Of a DNA stretch of 64,000 nucleotides, positions 45,107 through 54,408 are shown in pieces. The position numbers were made by a program, and so were the translations under genes. The notes under the pieces were generated by a model. It made no database searches. It was not told the DNA's origin and saw only the letters and a program-made list of their open reading frames with translations. Origin of the DNA: Alloascoidea africana (Eukaryota > Ascomycota > Alloascoideomycetes > Alloascoideales > Alloascoideaceae); the NCBI GenBank assembly GCA_030581615.1, contig JAKTTT010000017.1:368845-432844 (forward strand), written 5' to 3'. Numbering within the stretch: the first letter of the stretch is position 1; each line of letters starts with the position of its first letter.

Positions 45107-45532
45107 TTAGCTGGTGGCCTTCTTGAGGTATGTAACCAGGTCGTTTCTGTCCTTGGCCTTCTTCAGACCACCAAAAGCCATCTTTGTTCCTGGAATGTAC
45201 TTCTTTGGGTTTTCCAAGTACTCAAACATGGTTTGCTCGGTCCATTCGACTCCCTTCTTCTTGTTGGCATCTGTGTAGTTGTAACCAGCGGCCAAACCAG
45301 ACTTTCTTCCAAAAACGCCAGCAAGGTTAGGACCAACCTTATGTGGGCCACCTTGTTCAACAGTGTGACATTGGAGACATCTCGTCTTGAAAAGGTTGGC
45401 ACCTTTCTTAGCGTTACCTATAGGGAAAAAAACATTGACAGGTTAGCGAACAATATAAAAATCATATGATGAAAAAATCAACCGAGCAAACAATAGTAAG
45501 CGTTGCATACCTTCAGCAAATGCAGCAGCCAT
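45107..45532 (-). CDS. CYC1: Cytochrome c (2 exons)
   Basis: Soluble haem protein of the mitochondrial intermembrane space that carries electrons from complex III to cytochrome oxidase. Exon 1 is 45532-45511 (22 nt, MAAAFAEG with the Gly codon split), the intron 45510-45418 (donor GTATGC, branch GCTAAC, acceptor CTATAG), exon 2 45417-45107. Total 110 residues. The haem-attachment motif CLQCH is at 21-25 and the axial methionine in GTKMAFGG is Met87. [13 protein letters not shown] and the lysine-rich trimethylation region (PGTKM) are standard. The upstream region has a TATA box and CCAAT boxes, consistent with control by the Hap complex. Confidence 0.98.
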
Positions 45533-45653
45533 TATTAAAAGAGTATGTAGATGTTTTTTGAGTTGAAAGAGAGAAACTGGCTCTTGGAGTTGGGAAAAGA
45601 GTTTGGAAATTGGTGATGAAATTAAGAGAAAAGGACCTAGCGGTCAGCCTTTC

Positions 45654-45760
45654 TTTATATATATTCGGCCCGTTGGCTTGATTGGAGGACTCTTTCTTAT
45701 TTCTGGCCTCGCTGAGTGGTCCGTTCGCACCGGGTCCCCTGCCCGGGCCCCAGCCAATCA
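45654..45760 (-). promoter_or_regulatory. CYC1 promoter: TATA box and two CCAAT boxes
   Basis: On the minus strand TATATATAAA lies at 45663-45654, about 120 bp before the ATG. CCAAT occurs on the minus strand at 45685-45681 (as CCAATCAAG) and on the plus strand at 45754-45758 (as CCAATCAG, the preferred NF-Y/Hap context). HAP2 itself is encoded in this window. Binding is inferred from motif only. Confidence 0.55.
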
Positions 45761-45850
45761 GCGTCGAGCCGTTCGCGCTTAGTCCGCACTCCCTTTCGGG
45801 GCCTCGAGGCGGACTCCGAGGCGTCCCGGGTTCTCCCGCCCGAGCCGAGT

Positions 45851-46026
45851 CACGTGAAATACAAAAGCTTTTTTTTTGCTTTTGCTCTCGATTTTTCCCA
45901 ACTTTTCATGCGATCCGGGTAACTCCAGACGCAGAGAAGTTGCGAAAAATCGCAGATTTTTAAAATGCCTGCGAGCCCTAGATCACGTGCAGATCTCAGT
46001 TACCCTTCTGCGCGCCAGTATAAAAT
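45851..46026 (+). promoter_or_regulatory. Promoter of the U14 host transcript
   Basis: Elements in order: CACGTG (45851-45856), Reb1-like CGGGTAA (45916-45922), AGCCCTAG (45974-45981, resembling the Tbf1 core used at yeast snoRNA genes), CACGTG (45984-45989) and TATAAAAT (46019-46026). The first spliced donor is 85 bp after the TATA box. The set is typical of yeast snoRNA promoters; individual factor assignments are by motif. Confidence 0.5.
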
Positions 46027-46195
46027 GGCAAAATTTTTTTTTTCGCCTTCAAGAATATTCCCACTCACTAAAGCACTAGCTTTTTTTGGGGGTGGGGGCT
46101 ATAGATAATGGTAAGTGAAGAAAGATACTTTTCTTTGCCAATTGTAGCTGATTTGATAAAGATCGGTTTAAAAGCACTCCTCATACCATTTTTTT

Positions 46196-46374
46196 TCATT
46201 TTCAAACTGATGAAACCCATTTTTACTTCTTTCCTCATCCGATTTCGACTCTGACGACAGGATTAATAACGTTGTTTTCAACTGGTTGCTTTGATTTTTT
46301 TGAAAAATCGGGTAATAATGGTTGTTTACCGACTTATACTTGCCAGTATTTTAAGATTTCTGATTTATGAATGA
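46196..46374 (+). ncRNA. Possible box C/D snoRNA in host intron 1 (snR190-like position)
   Basis: CTGATGA (46207-46213) could be box C and CTGA (46360-46363) box D. The flanks TCATTTTCAAA and TTTATGAATGA pair partly, giving a weak terminal stem. The length of about 180 nt and position just before U14 recall snR190, which is transcribed together with U14 in S. cerevisiae. An internal CTGA (46251-46254) could be box D'. I could not confirm an rRNA antisense element. Confidence 0.3.
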
Positions 46375-46560
46375 TAATGGATATCAAGGGGGGCAGCTTG
46401 CCATTTTTACAAGCTTTGGTTTTTGTGCCTTGTGGATTTCGTTTTGCTAACTTGTTTGCCAATGAATAATAGTGTGATCACATATTAATATGGCCCTGAT
46501 TTCATCCATGTTTGATGATGGTAAGTGTCAAATTTTTATCTGGGGGCTTTTTTTGGGCAC

Positions 46561-46690
46561 AGTCTTTTCATGATGATGAAACAATGTGTAAACATTCGCA
46601 GTTTCCTCGGTAGCGTGCATCAAGAACCCATCTTAGCATGCCGGTGACCGTGGTAGTCCTTCCATGGATGTCTGATTTTGTGGAAAGACT
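46561..46690 (+). ncRNA. SNR128: U14 snoRNA (snR128), intron-encoded
   Basis: Box C/D snoRNA essential for 18S rRNA processing. Terminal stem AGTCTTTTCA (46561-46570) with TGGAAAGACT (46681-46690); box C ATGATGA (46573-46579); domain A ATTCGCAGTTTC (46594-46605), exactly complementary to 18S GAAACTGCGAAT; a yeast-specific Y-domain hairpin with GAACCCATC in its loop and closing CGGTGACCG; domain B CCTTCCATGGATG (46658-46670), complementary with one mismatch to the 18S methylation target; box D CTGA (46672-46675) preceded by GGATGT as in other U14 RNAs. It lies wholly inside an intron, flanked by GTAAGT and CTAAC/TAG signals. Confidence 0.93.
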
Positions 46691-46821
46691 TGTGTTTTAA
46701 AAGTTTGCAACTGTTGTTTTCTAAGAGTTTGTTCTAACTTTTACTAGTATTAATGACTTTCCACTTTAAAAGATTAAATAGATAGTAATATAGATGATGA
46801 ATATCTATTGCATTTTTTATT

Positions 46822-48452
46822 CTACACTGCTGTTCCAAAAGCACAAGGCACCCAATTCGTAGGTCTTCTGGCCCATGCAAAATTTGACGTATTTCCACTT
46901 GCTTCTGCCATTTCTACATCTGTATCTCTGGATGGCATTTGACTTGAAGGCAGGGACCTTAATTGTTTCTTCAAAGTTTCCAGATCCAGTTCCATTTTCG
47001 TAATGTCGATTCCATCTCCATCCCCAGTTGTCAATTGTGATCCATTCAATTTCATTCTGTTTTCAGAGCGCCATTTAAACTGAAATTCTTTCATGGTTTG
47101 AATCAATGGCGTCAGATCTGTTTGTGAGAGATTCAAATCTTGGATATAGCCCAAAAGTTTCAAAGACCTGGGATTCCAAGTGTTAGCAATAACCCAATCA
47201 GGAAAAAGATATAAAGTTAGCTTACCAGTCGGAAGGGAAATAGCGACATTGTTCAACAACGCTCTGTGCATTAACGCCCCATGGCCTCAATGATCTACCT
47301 CTCTGACTCAGAAAATACTTGATCCATTCGACCATTCCTTCGATTTCATAAACGTGCTCAAAACCATCGAGGGATTTATTAATTTGCTCTTGTTCCTCCT
47401 CCTCCTCCTCTTCCTCGTTATTACTACTTTTGGAAATGTGATTTTTGCTCTTGGTGTACCAGCTCGAAGACTTGCTCCATTCGAGCATTTTAACCAGTAC
47501 GTAATCAACAAACCGAGATACAAAGCCCAATGTGTTTAGTTCATCGAATACCGGACTATAGAGCACGGCATATGGACCAATTTTGAGATTTCTAAAAACT
47601 TTTTGGTTAGAAAATACCATATGCGATTCTTCTTCGACAATCAAGGTACTCACTTTTTTGGCAACAATACTTTTCGAAATAGTAAAACATTCATGAATAG
47701 AACCTCATCTTTAGTTTCCAATTCCATCAGCCTATTCATAACTTTCCAATATTCCCGTCCACTTTCTGTACTATCACCTTTTTTAATCACTCTATTTGGA
47801 TCTTTCCGCCTCAATCTGCGCCATTCTCTAAATTCTTGTTTTATTTCTTCTTCCAAGCCACCACTTGAAAATCCATTGCTTTTTTTACCATCTTGGGACC
47901 TTGAGAAAAGTTTGTTTTCAACCCAGTAGTTCTCCCATAACCAAGTTAACGCTCTCCCAGCAGTGTCCCGTAATATTTCCAAAGAAGGAAGAGTCTCGTG
48001 TGTCCCCGTGTGTCTCAACTCAACAAAGTAAGAAGGCAGGTTCAAATTTTTGGCAAGTGTGGTTAATGGAATTGCAAATTGGGATTGTTGTTGAGGATCA
48101 AGTAATCCATTCACAAATCGAATTATCGACATGGAGTAGCTCATTCGTACAACTAGTGGATCCTGAGAATGTCCATCATCCAGAAGAATAGACGCCGTGA
48201 GCATCGAGGTTGCTTCTATCGCATGTGGGATCTTTGTTCTGGTCAAGTAGGCCTGGACCTTTTTCCCATCATCAAAGGTTAGCATACTCCTGCAAAAACA
48301 GAGGGAAAAAAAAAAATGGGTGGTCTCTTGGGTCTTACTTTTGCAACAGCGCGAGCTCGATTGTCCCGATCCTCATCAAATTCGAAAAACCAGGTTTTCA
48401 ACTGCTCCAGTTCTTGAGAAGAACGCCATGCCACTACTTTTGGCGTCCCCAT
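46822..48452 (-). CDS. LAS1: Las1, pre-rRNA ITS2 endoribonuclease (4 exons)
   Basis: HEPN-domain nuclease that cuts ITS2 at site C2 with the kinase Grc3 during 60S maturation. Exons on the minus strand: 48452-48339, 48258-47654, 47591-47226 and 47167-46822, in all 476 residues (S. cerevisiae 502). Donors are GTAAGA, GTGAGT and GTAAGC; branch boxes are TGCTAACC, TCTAACC and TGCTAACA. Exon 1 encodes MGTPKVVAWRSSQELEQL, then across intron 1 comes AVAKVQAYLTRTKIPHAIEAT. The HEPN catalytic motif RHTGTH is at 120-125 in VELRHTGTHETLPSLEIL; RFVNGLLDP precedes it. A Glu-rich run lies in exon 3. The start is chosen at 48452 because TATATATAG lies just upstream. Divergent from NAD kinase by 164 bp. Confidence 0.93.
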
Positions 48453-48616
48453 CTTAATATGTTGAAACTTTTTTGGCGCTCCACCACGAAGCACTATATA
48501 TAGTGTTTTAGAACCACCCACGTGATCCAAGCTCGGGGGAAGGGTTTAGTGATTTGTGTAATAAATGGCACTCGGCCAGCAAACCTTTTGAGTCCACTCT
48601 TTCCCACAAATCCAAG

Positions 48617-50035
48617 ATGACGGACGATTGTGATAACAAGCAGCGCACTTCTCCCACAAGACCTAGGTTGCACGACATGTATGGGCGTCGGGGGTCAATT
48701 ACGTCCTCGTTCATGAAGACGTTGATTGACAAGAGTGATGATGTGGGACAGAGGAGGTCTATTGGACTTGGGTGTAAATCGAATTCAAGGCTAATTTCAA
48801 AAGAGGAGTTGTCAAAGCTTGTGTTTAGCATTCGGGAGTTGGAAAACAAGTTCAGTAAGTGGATATCATGTTGATATCAGTAGTACAAAAGGACTAACTG
48901 TTTTTGGCTAGACCAAATATTCATCAGTATGAACATTACAAATATCATACTTGTGACAAAGTTGTACGATCCGGAGCCTATCCAGATATCACATAACGTG
49001 GCCAAGTACTTGCTGTCGTTGCCCAACAAGGGCAATCCTATAACAGTTTACATCCAGGACAGGATCAAAGAGATGCCATTGTTTCGGTACCAAGCGCTGG
49101 TACAAGATAATAAGGACTATGAGAGCCGGATTAAGGTTTGGAGCAGCGATTTGTGCGTTTTCAAGCCGGATACTTTTGACCTTGTGATTACGCTTGGAGG
49201 AGATGGTACGGTGTTATTTGCAAGTTGGTTGTTCCAAAACGTTGTACCGCCGATTCTCTGTTTGGGCATGGGCAGTTTAGGGTTCTTGACAGAGTTCCGG
49301 ACAGAGGAGTACGAACAAGTGATATGTAAAGTGCTGGAGCACGGATGCCAATGTTCGATCCGGATGCGGTTTGACTGCACGATCATGAAGGCCAAACCGC
49401 GAGAAGCAGTAGGCGGCGGCGAAGGCAGCGACGACGAGTACGGCGTAGACCCGAGAGACCTGGAGCAGGAGATCAAGGCCGCCGAGCACAGCGAAACCGG
49501 GTTTGACGAGACCCACAGCGCGCTGGAGACGTTTTGCATTCTGAACGACGTTGTGATCGACCGCGGGCCCAAGCCGTTCATGGCGTCGACGGAGCTGTTC
49601 GGCGACTTTGAGCTGCTGACGACGGTCGAGGCGGACGGGGTCGTGATCTCGACGCCCAGCGGGTCCACGGCGTACTCGCTGTCGGCGGGCGGGTCGCTGG
49701 TGCACCCGTCGATGCCGGGCATTCTGATCTCGCCCATCTGCCCGCACACGCTGTCGTTCCGGCCGCTGGTCGTTCCGGACGCGATGATCATCCGGGTCGG
49801 CGTCCCGTACGACGCGCGGTCGTCCGCGTGGGTCTCGTTCGACGGCCGCGCGCGCGTCGAGCTGGCCCGCGGCGACTTTGTGACCGTGACCGCGGCCCGG
49901 TACCCGCTGCCGATGGTGACCGCCGCGCCGGGTAACGCGCGCTGGTTCCGCGGGCTCAGCTCCACGCTGCACTGGAACGAGCGCCGCCGCCAGAAGCCCC
50001 TGGTGCACCCACACACCCTCCCTGCGAATATATAG
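48617..50035 (+). CDS. UTR1: ATP-NAD kinase, Utr1/Yef1 type (2 exons)
   Basis: Phosphorylates NAD(H) to NADP(H) with ATP in the cytosol. Exons 48617-48854 and 48912-50035, 453 residues; donor GTAAGT, acceptor CTAG, intron only 57 nt. The N-terminal 80 residues are a polar extension. Motifs: GGDGT (175-179) in LVITLGGDGTVLFASWLF, the LGFLTEF strand, the NE/D-type substrate element in FCILNDVVIDRG, and the glycine-rich TPSGSTAYSLSAGGSLVHP followed by ISPICPHTLSFRPLVVPD. It is more like cytosolic Utr1/Yef1 than mitochondrial Pos5, having no presequence. Base composition changes sharply within the gene: from about 49400 third positions are almost all G or C, unlike its first half and its neighbours. 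Confidence 0.93.
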
Positions 50036-50101
50036 TCGTTCATTCAGCATTCGGTGTTCAGTATTCACTCCCTCCACAGCACAGCAGCAGCAGCAGCAGC
50101 C

Positions 50102-51233
50102 ATGGCCAGCATCCCCAAGCGCACCGACGACTACGAGGACGACGAGCTGGACGAGCTAGACGACTTTCTCGACGACTTTGCGGGAGACGTCCTCAGCAAG
50201 CCCCCGGGATCAGCACTGAACCAGGGCTCAGAGCAGCCGCAAGGAGGTGATGCTGCTCTCACAGACTCTCAAGCCCCAGCCCCAGCACAAGCTGGAGCCC
50301 CAGCACAAGCTGGTGCGGCCTCGGCTACGCCCAATGACCGTGCAGCTGGCGGCCAGGATGATGTCAATCAGGACGACATGAAGAGCTTCAACGAGCTGAT
50401 GGAAATCATGAAGGAGAACCCTGAGGCTCTGGAACAGCTGGAGGCTCTTTTACAGCAAATGTCGATGGATGATCCGGCCACTGCCGAAGGCGAAGAGGGC
50501 TCTTCTAAATCCGGTACGGAGAACCTCCCCAAAAACTTCCAGGACGTGATAAACAGCACCATAAACAGACTAAAGGAAAGTGACAAATCTATAAATGAAC
50601 CATTAAAGGGAGATGGAAGCGAGATATTTGAAGCCTTTATGAAACAGGCAGGCAGTGGAGATGACGCCAGCATTTTGGAGGCCCTGGGTGGTGGAGAAGG
50701 AGGCCTTGCAAAATTGTTGGTTGAAATGTTAGATCAATTGTGTTCTAAGGAGATTCTGTATGAGCCCATGAAAGAGTTGAATGACAAGGTAACGCCCAAA
50801 TTTTTTTTTTTTTTGATGTTGATTGATTGATCCGTCAACGTACATGATCTAACTCAACAACTTGTGAAAAAAATTTAGTACCCTGGATGGTGGAAAGATA
50901 ATGAGAGCAAACTTAACGATGAACAGCGAGAACAGTATAGTCTTCAGATGAAACTGGTTTCCGAAATCGTTGCAAAGTTTGAAGACAAGTCCTATAACGA
51001 CACCAGCAAGCCCCACAGAGAATACATTTCCTCACGACTGGAGAGAGTATGTCCCTTGCTTTTGTACTTTGGTTTTGATTATACTAACATTTCGTCTCTA
51101 GATGCAAGCTTCTGGTGCTCCTCCAAAGGAGCTTTTGGGAGACACTGGTGCCATCCCTGGATTGGGTGAAGGAGGCATTCCACCTTTCCCTGACTTTAAT
51201 GGGAACCCCGATGAAAACTGCGCTCAGACATAA
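50102..51233 (+). CDS. PEX19: Pex19, peroxisomal membrane protein receptor (3 exons)
   Basis: Cytosolic chaperone/receptor that delivers peroxisomal membrane proteins to Pex3. Exons 50102-50788, 50879-51046 and 51102-51233; donors GTAACG and GTATGT, branch boxes TCTAACT and ACTAACA; 328 residues. The acidic N terminus (DELDELDDFLDDF, about 14-27) is the Pex3-binding region. An Ala/Pro/Gln linker with an imperfect APAQAGA repeat follows. The C-terminal helical domain has EALEQLEALLQQM, KEILYEPMKELNDKYPGWW (spanning intron 1) and an IPGLGEGGIPPFP segment. The protein ends in CAQT, a CaaX-type farnesylation box, as expected for Pex19. It starts only 66 bp after the NAD kinase stop. Confidence 0.95.
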
Positions 51234-51620
51234 TCAATTCAATTCATCTTTGTTGATTTAGCAGCGCCACCACGACGACCACGACCACACCCGCGGCCGC
51301 CTGGTCTTGTCTTGTCTTCTATTATTCTTCTCAACAACACCTGCCCATTTCGTTTATTTGTTTTGTTTGTTTGTTTGCATATGTCTTTTATTTTTAATAG
51401 TCACCAAGTTTACGAGTAAGAAAACAAAAAAATCAAAAAAAAAAAAGAAGAATGTGAAGTGGAGAAACCTCTTAATGCCATGCACAAGCTTTTCACCATC
51501 CTTTTTTTTTTTTTTTTGAAATGTGCTTATGCTTTAGTTTTGGAAATCGTGAAAAAATTGTAGGTACACAACTACCCTTGTTTAGATGCTATGGACATGT
51601 AGATATATACAACATCTGTA
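51234..51620. other. Intergenic region between convergent PEX19 and REI1
   Basis: Shared 3' flanks with TTTG and TGTTT repeats near 51355-51376 and A and T homopolymers. No gene. Confidence 0.5.
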
Positions 51621-52982
51621 TTAGTCTAGCATCTGATCACGGAAATGTTTTTGAAAGTTTTGATGCTTGTTATCTCTTCTAACATGTCGGATATCAATAA
51701 GTTCCTTCTGCCATGCTTTCCTTTGCTCCTTAATCATTCTCGCGCTTGTTATCGATGCAACCAAGGTTCTCGAATCTGACACCATCACTGTGGTTTCACC
51801 TTCTCTAGGTACATTATCCAACCTTGGATTTTGTCGGTAATACCGATTCAGAGATCTATGTCCAAGTCGATAACCACTGGATAGAATAAGCTCATACCCT
51901 GAACTGTCTGTCCTTGTTAAAGCATCATCATCATCATCATCATCATCATCTCCGTCCAAGAAATCAGTAATTTCCTTCTCTTCCTTTGTGCCGCCGTGGA
52001 CATCTGATGCATTAGAATCCGTGGGTTCTTCAAACATGACTTTCTTGTGCGTCTTCGCCTTTGCAGGTGGTTCGTAATTATATACATAAAATTGTGATAG
52101 TTCTTGTTTTTCTTCCTGTGTCTCGTACGGTATTCGATAATGCGATTTCATGGAAATATGAGCCAAAATGCTTTCTTTACTCTTACCTTCAAAAGAGCAA
52201 CAATTACATAGATGATCCACTCGAATCTTGGTATACAAGTACTCGAGAAGTCCGGAAATGTCAACCAGATATGATCGATCTGGAATGTACATCCCATGTT
52301 TCTTAAACATGTGTTGGACATTGGTCTCCATCGATCCAGAAGATTGATTACAGAAAATGCAATGTGTTTGAAAGGCTTCTTCTCCCTCTGCATCTTCATC
52401 CACCACAAGCGTTCTATCCCCCTCTTCTTCTTCTTCTTCCCCTTCACTACTGCAATTCCCAACATCGCTTTCGCTAAATCCATACTCGGATGCCGTTTCC
52501 CCATACTCAGACTCTGCTTCCAAGTCGGTTCCTGTGCCACACTCGGATTGAATAGAATCTCCCCAAGAGATTGTTGTACAATGTGAAACAAAACTATCCG
52601 GGGTACTTGGTCGATTCGGCTTATTTGGAACATTTTCTAACGCTCTTTTCCTCTCTCGTTCTCTCCATCTAAGCTCCTTCTTTGTAATCTGTCTTGCCCC
52701 CACAATTCCAAAGTTTCGTGGAACTCTACCGCTTTTAGCCATCTGTTGCTCAAGTAAATTTTGCTGTTCCTGCTGTTGAAGCACTTTTTCTGCAAAAACA
52801 TCGGCTGTTATCGGTGGTAATTGTGCTATTCTTCGTTTTAAATTGTATCGATGAAATTCCATCTTCATGTGCATCCTTTGAAGTTCTGCTGTTGGGAAAG
52901 TAAGGTTACAAGTGTTACAGGTGAATCCAATCAACTCGTTCGGATTAAGTTGATGATCAAGTCTGGATTCTGATGAACTCAT
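51621..52982 (-). CDS. REI1: Rei1/Reh1, cytoplasmic pre-60S maturation factor
   Basis: Zinc-finger protein that inserts its C-terminal tail in the polypeptide exit tunnel of pre-60S particles and promotes release of Arx1-Alb1. 453 residues from the ATG at 52982-52980. The first C2H2 finger (about 22-44, CNTCNLTFPTAELQRMHMKMEFH) is followed by HRYNLKRRIAQLPPI, diagnostic of the family. A second group of Cys/His pairs occurs in HCIFCNQ...HMFKKHGMYIPD and in DHLCNCCSFEGKS...HISMKSHYRIPYE. The GYRLGHRSLNRYYRQN block and the terminus HFRDQMLD match Rei1/Reh1. Two acidic runs (poly-Glu and poly-Asp, the latter from GAT repeats near 51926-51950) separate the domains. I cannot tell Rei1 from its paralogue Reh1. 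Confidence 0.92.
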   Translation of the reverse strand: MSSSESRLDHQLNPNELIGFTCNTCNLTFPTAELQRMHMKMEFHRYNLKRRIAQLPPITADVFAEKVLQQQEQQNLLEQQMAKSGRVPRNFGIVGARQITKKELRWRERERKRALENVPNKPNRPSTPDSFVSHCTTISWGDSIQSECGTGTDLEAESEYGETASEYGFSESDVGNCSSEGEEEEEEGDRTLVVDEDAEGEEAFQTHCIFCNQSSGSMETNVQHMFKKHGMYIPDRSYLVDISGLLEYLYTKIRVDHLCNCCSFEGKSKESILAHISMKSHYRIPYETQEEKQELSQFYVYNYEPPAKAKTHKKVMFEEPTDSNASDVHGGTKEEKEITDFLDGDDDDDDDDDALTRTDSSGYELILSSGYRLGHRSLNRYYRQNPRLDNVPREGETTVMVSDSRTLVASITSARMIKEQRKAWQKELIDIRHVRRDNKHQNFQKHFRDQMLD

Positions 52983-54408
52983 GATGATTGTAGTAATAAC
53001 CGTTATCAATAATGTGTCCTCTTAAAATGTTCAAGTTTCGGGTTTTATCTAGTATCGGTGGTGGTTCCCAGGCAGTCACTATGAGTAATGGATGCATGGA
53101 GGTTTGTTTGAATTGGATAACCAGTAGTTCGTGGGCGTTGCATGTTGGATCGATCCCCGATATCGCTGATTTGAATTCTTGGATCAAAAATAGTTTGTCT
53201 AGAGTGTTATTGTAGCTTTTACAACTACTGATGCGGCGACCTTAGTATGGAAAGAACTGGTCACCATTTGTGAATTTTTTTTCTTCCTTTTTTTGCGCTT
53301 CTACAGTTGAGTAAGTAGTTTACCAAAGGATTTGATTTTGGGTATAAGTTCTTTCCCGCGTAGGATCTAAAAAACTAAAAAATGAATGTGTATGAACTGA
53401 ATTTGTATCTATTTTCCTTGGTTGATCCTATAATTATTGAGTAATATATTTCACGATAAGACAACCACACCAGATTTCTACAAAATGTCTAGAATGGTCA
53501 CTTTTGGATTTAGAAAACGATCTAAAAGTTGCAATGGTTTTAATCACATATCTTCTAGTCAACTTATCCTTTTGTCTTCTTCTTCTTCTTCAGGATGATT
53601 TGGCTTCAGCACAAAATGGGAAACTTATACCATGACTATAACTATAAAGAGGACTTTGTCTCCCTTCTACCATGCTTAGATTTGGATTATAAAGTTACTC
53701 AATCGAAAACAGATTTCATTTTTTGATAAAACAAAATTAAAATTACAACATTGATTTTTCTTGGCCCTTTTGTGTTTGGTCTTTTAGAACCAAAAAAAAA
53801 AAGACTGGGAGACACTGTAAATACTGAACCCATACATACAAAAGTCTTCGTATCAATACTTTTACAAATACTCCCGGTTATCAATTTTTCTAACCCAAGC
53901 TTTTTGTAGATTATAGTCTGTTATGAGTCATGTTTCTAGATCTCATCTTCATCTGGTGATATCACGTCGTCAACAAAACAAAAAACGAAATATACCTCAA
54001 TCCCATGCAATCTTTCCATTTTGCACGATATGTATCGATGGATTGAAAACTGAAGTTATGATGGTTGTCATAATATCAGGTCATTGAATCTAATCCTCTT
54101 GTGAACCATTGTATATCCTTTTGTCTACATTAAAGATTCGAACTTGAAAAAACATAGCCATGTTTAGAACCTTTTCAATTCCATCATTCCTCCTAGAGAA
54201 AGAATCTGGATGCTTAAAAAGTTATTTTATTTCATATTAAAGTACACCTAAAGCTTAGCTAAAGCTTGGCTAAAGCCATTCTTATTAATAGGATTCATGA
54301 GAAACTAAGGCTTCCACCGATTGACCTGTGTAACTGGCGAATTGCTGTAGAAGGAAGGTCTATGCTACATACAAGCCACGCCAGAATCAGACTGGGAACA
54401 CTCTATTG
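52983..54408. other. Intergenic region upstream of REI1, mostly without recognisable genes
   Basis: About 1.4 kb between the REI1 start and the end of PRP21. It includes a small plus-strand frame (listed separately), a CTT run (53575-53592) and AT-rich sequence. No RNA gene found. Confidence 0.4.
53027..53215 (+). CDS. Small hypothetical protein (62 aa), divergent from REI1
   Basis: Starts MFKFRVLSSIGGGSQ and ends IADLNSWIKNSLSRVLL. It looks like ordinary, folded-protein composition rather than low complexity, and all 62 codons are sense. The start is only 44 bp from the REI1 ATG on the other strand, a very short divergent spacer, which argues against an independent gene. It might be one exon of a longer product. 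I recognise no family. Confidence 0.25.
   Translation: MFKFRVLSSIGGGSQAVTMSNGCMEVCLNWITSSSWALHVGSIPDIADLNSWIKNSLSRVLL

Larger units (their letters stand above)
46060..46800 (+). ncRNA. Spliced, apparently non-coding snoRNA host transcript
   Basis: Inferred three-exon plus-strand RNA. Exon 1 ends at 46110 before donor GTAAGT (46111); intron 1 ends with branch TGCTAAC (46445-46451) and acceptor TAG (to 46472); exon 2 is 46473-46520; intron 2 has donor GTAAGT (46521), branch TTCTAAC and acceptor ACTAG (to 46747); exon 3 runs towards the convergent LAS1 terminus. Joining the exons gives no frame of more than a few codons: the ATG at exon 1's end reads eight codons to a stop. Intron 2 contains U14. 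Non-coding intronic snoRNA hosts are known in some yeasts such as C. albicans. Transcript ends are approximate. Confidence 0.65.

Noticed and set aside
48259-48290. Alternative LAS1 acceptor TTTTTGCAG with translation start at MLTFDDG
   Set aside because: Splicing at the later AAAAAG, just after the TGCTAAC branch box, joins AVAK directly to VQAYLTRTKIPHA as expected for Las1; the ATG belongs to the branch-box region.
49117-50077. Long minus-strand frames opposite the NAD kinase
   Set aside because: High GC removes stop codons from all frames there. The plus strand encodes a clear NAD kinase; the antisense products are low-complexity Arg/Ser-rich.
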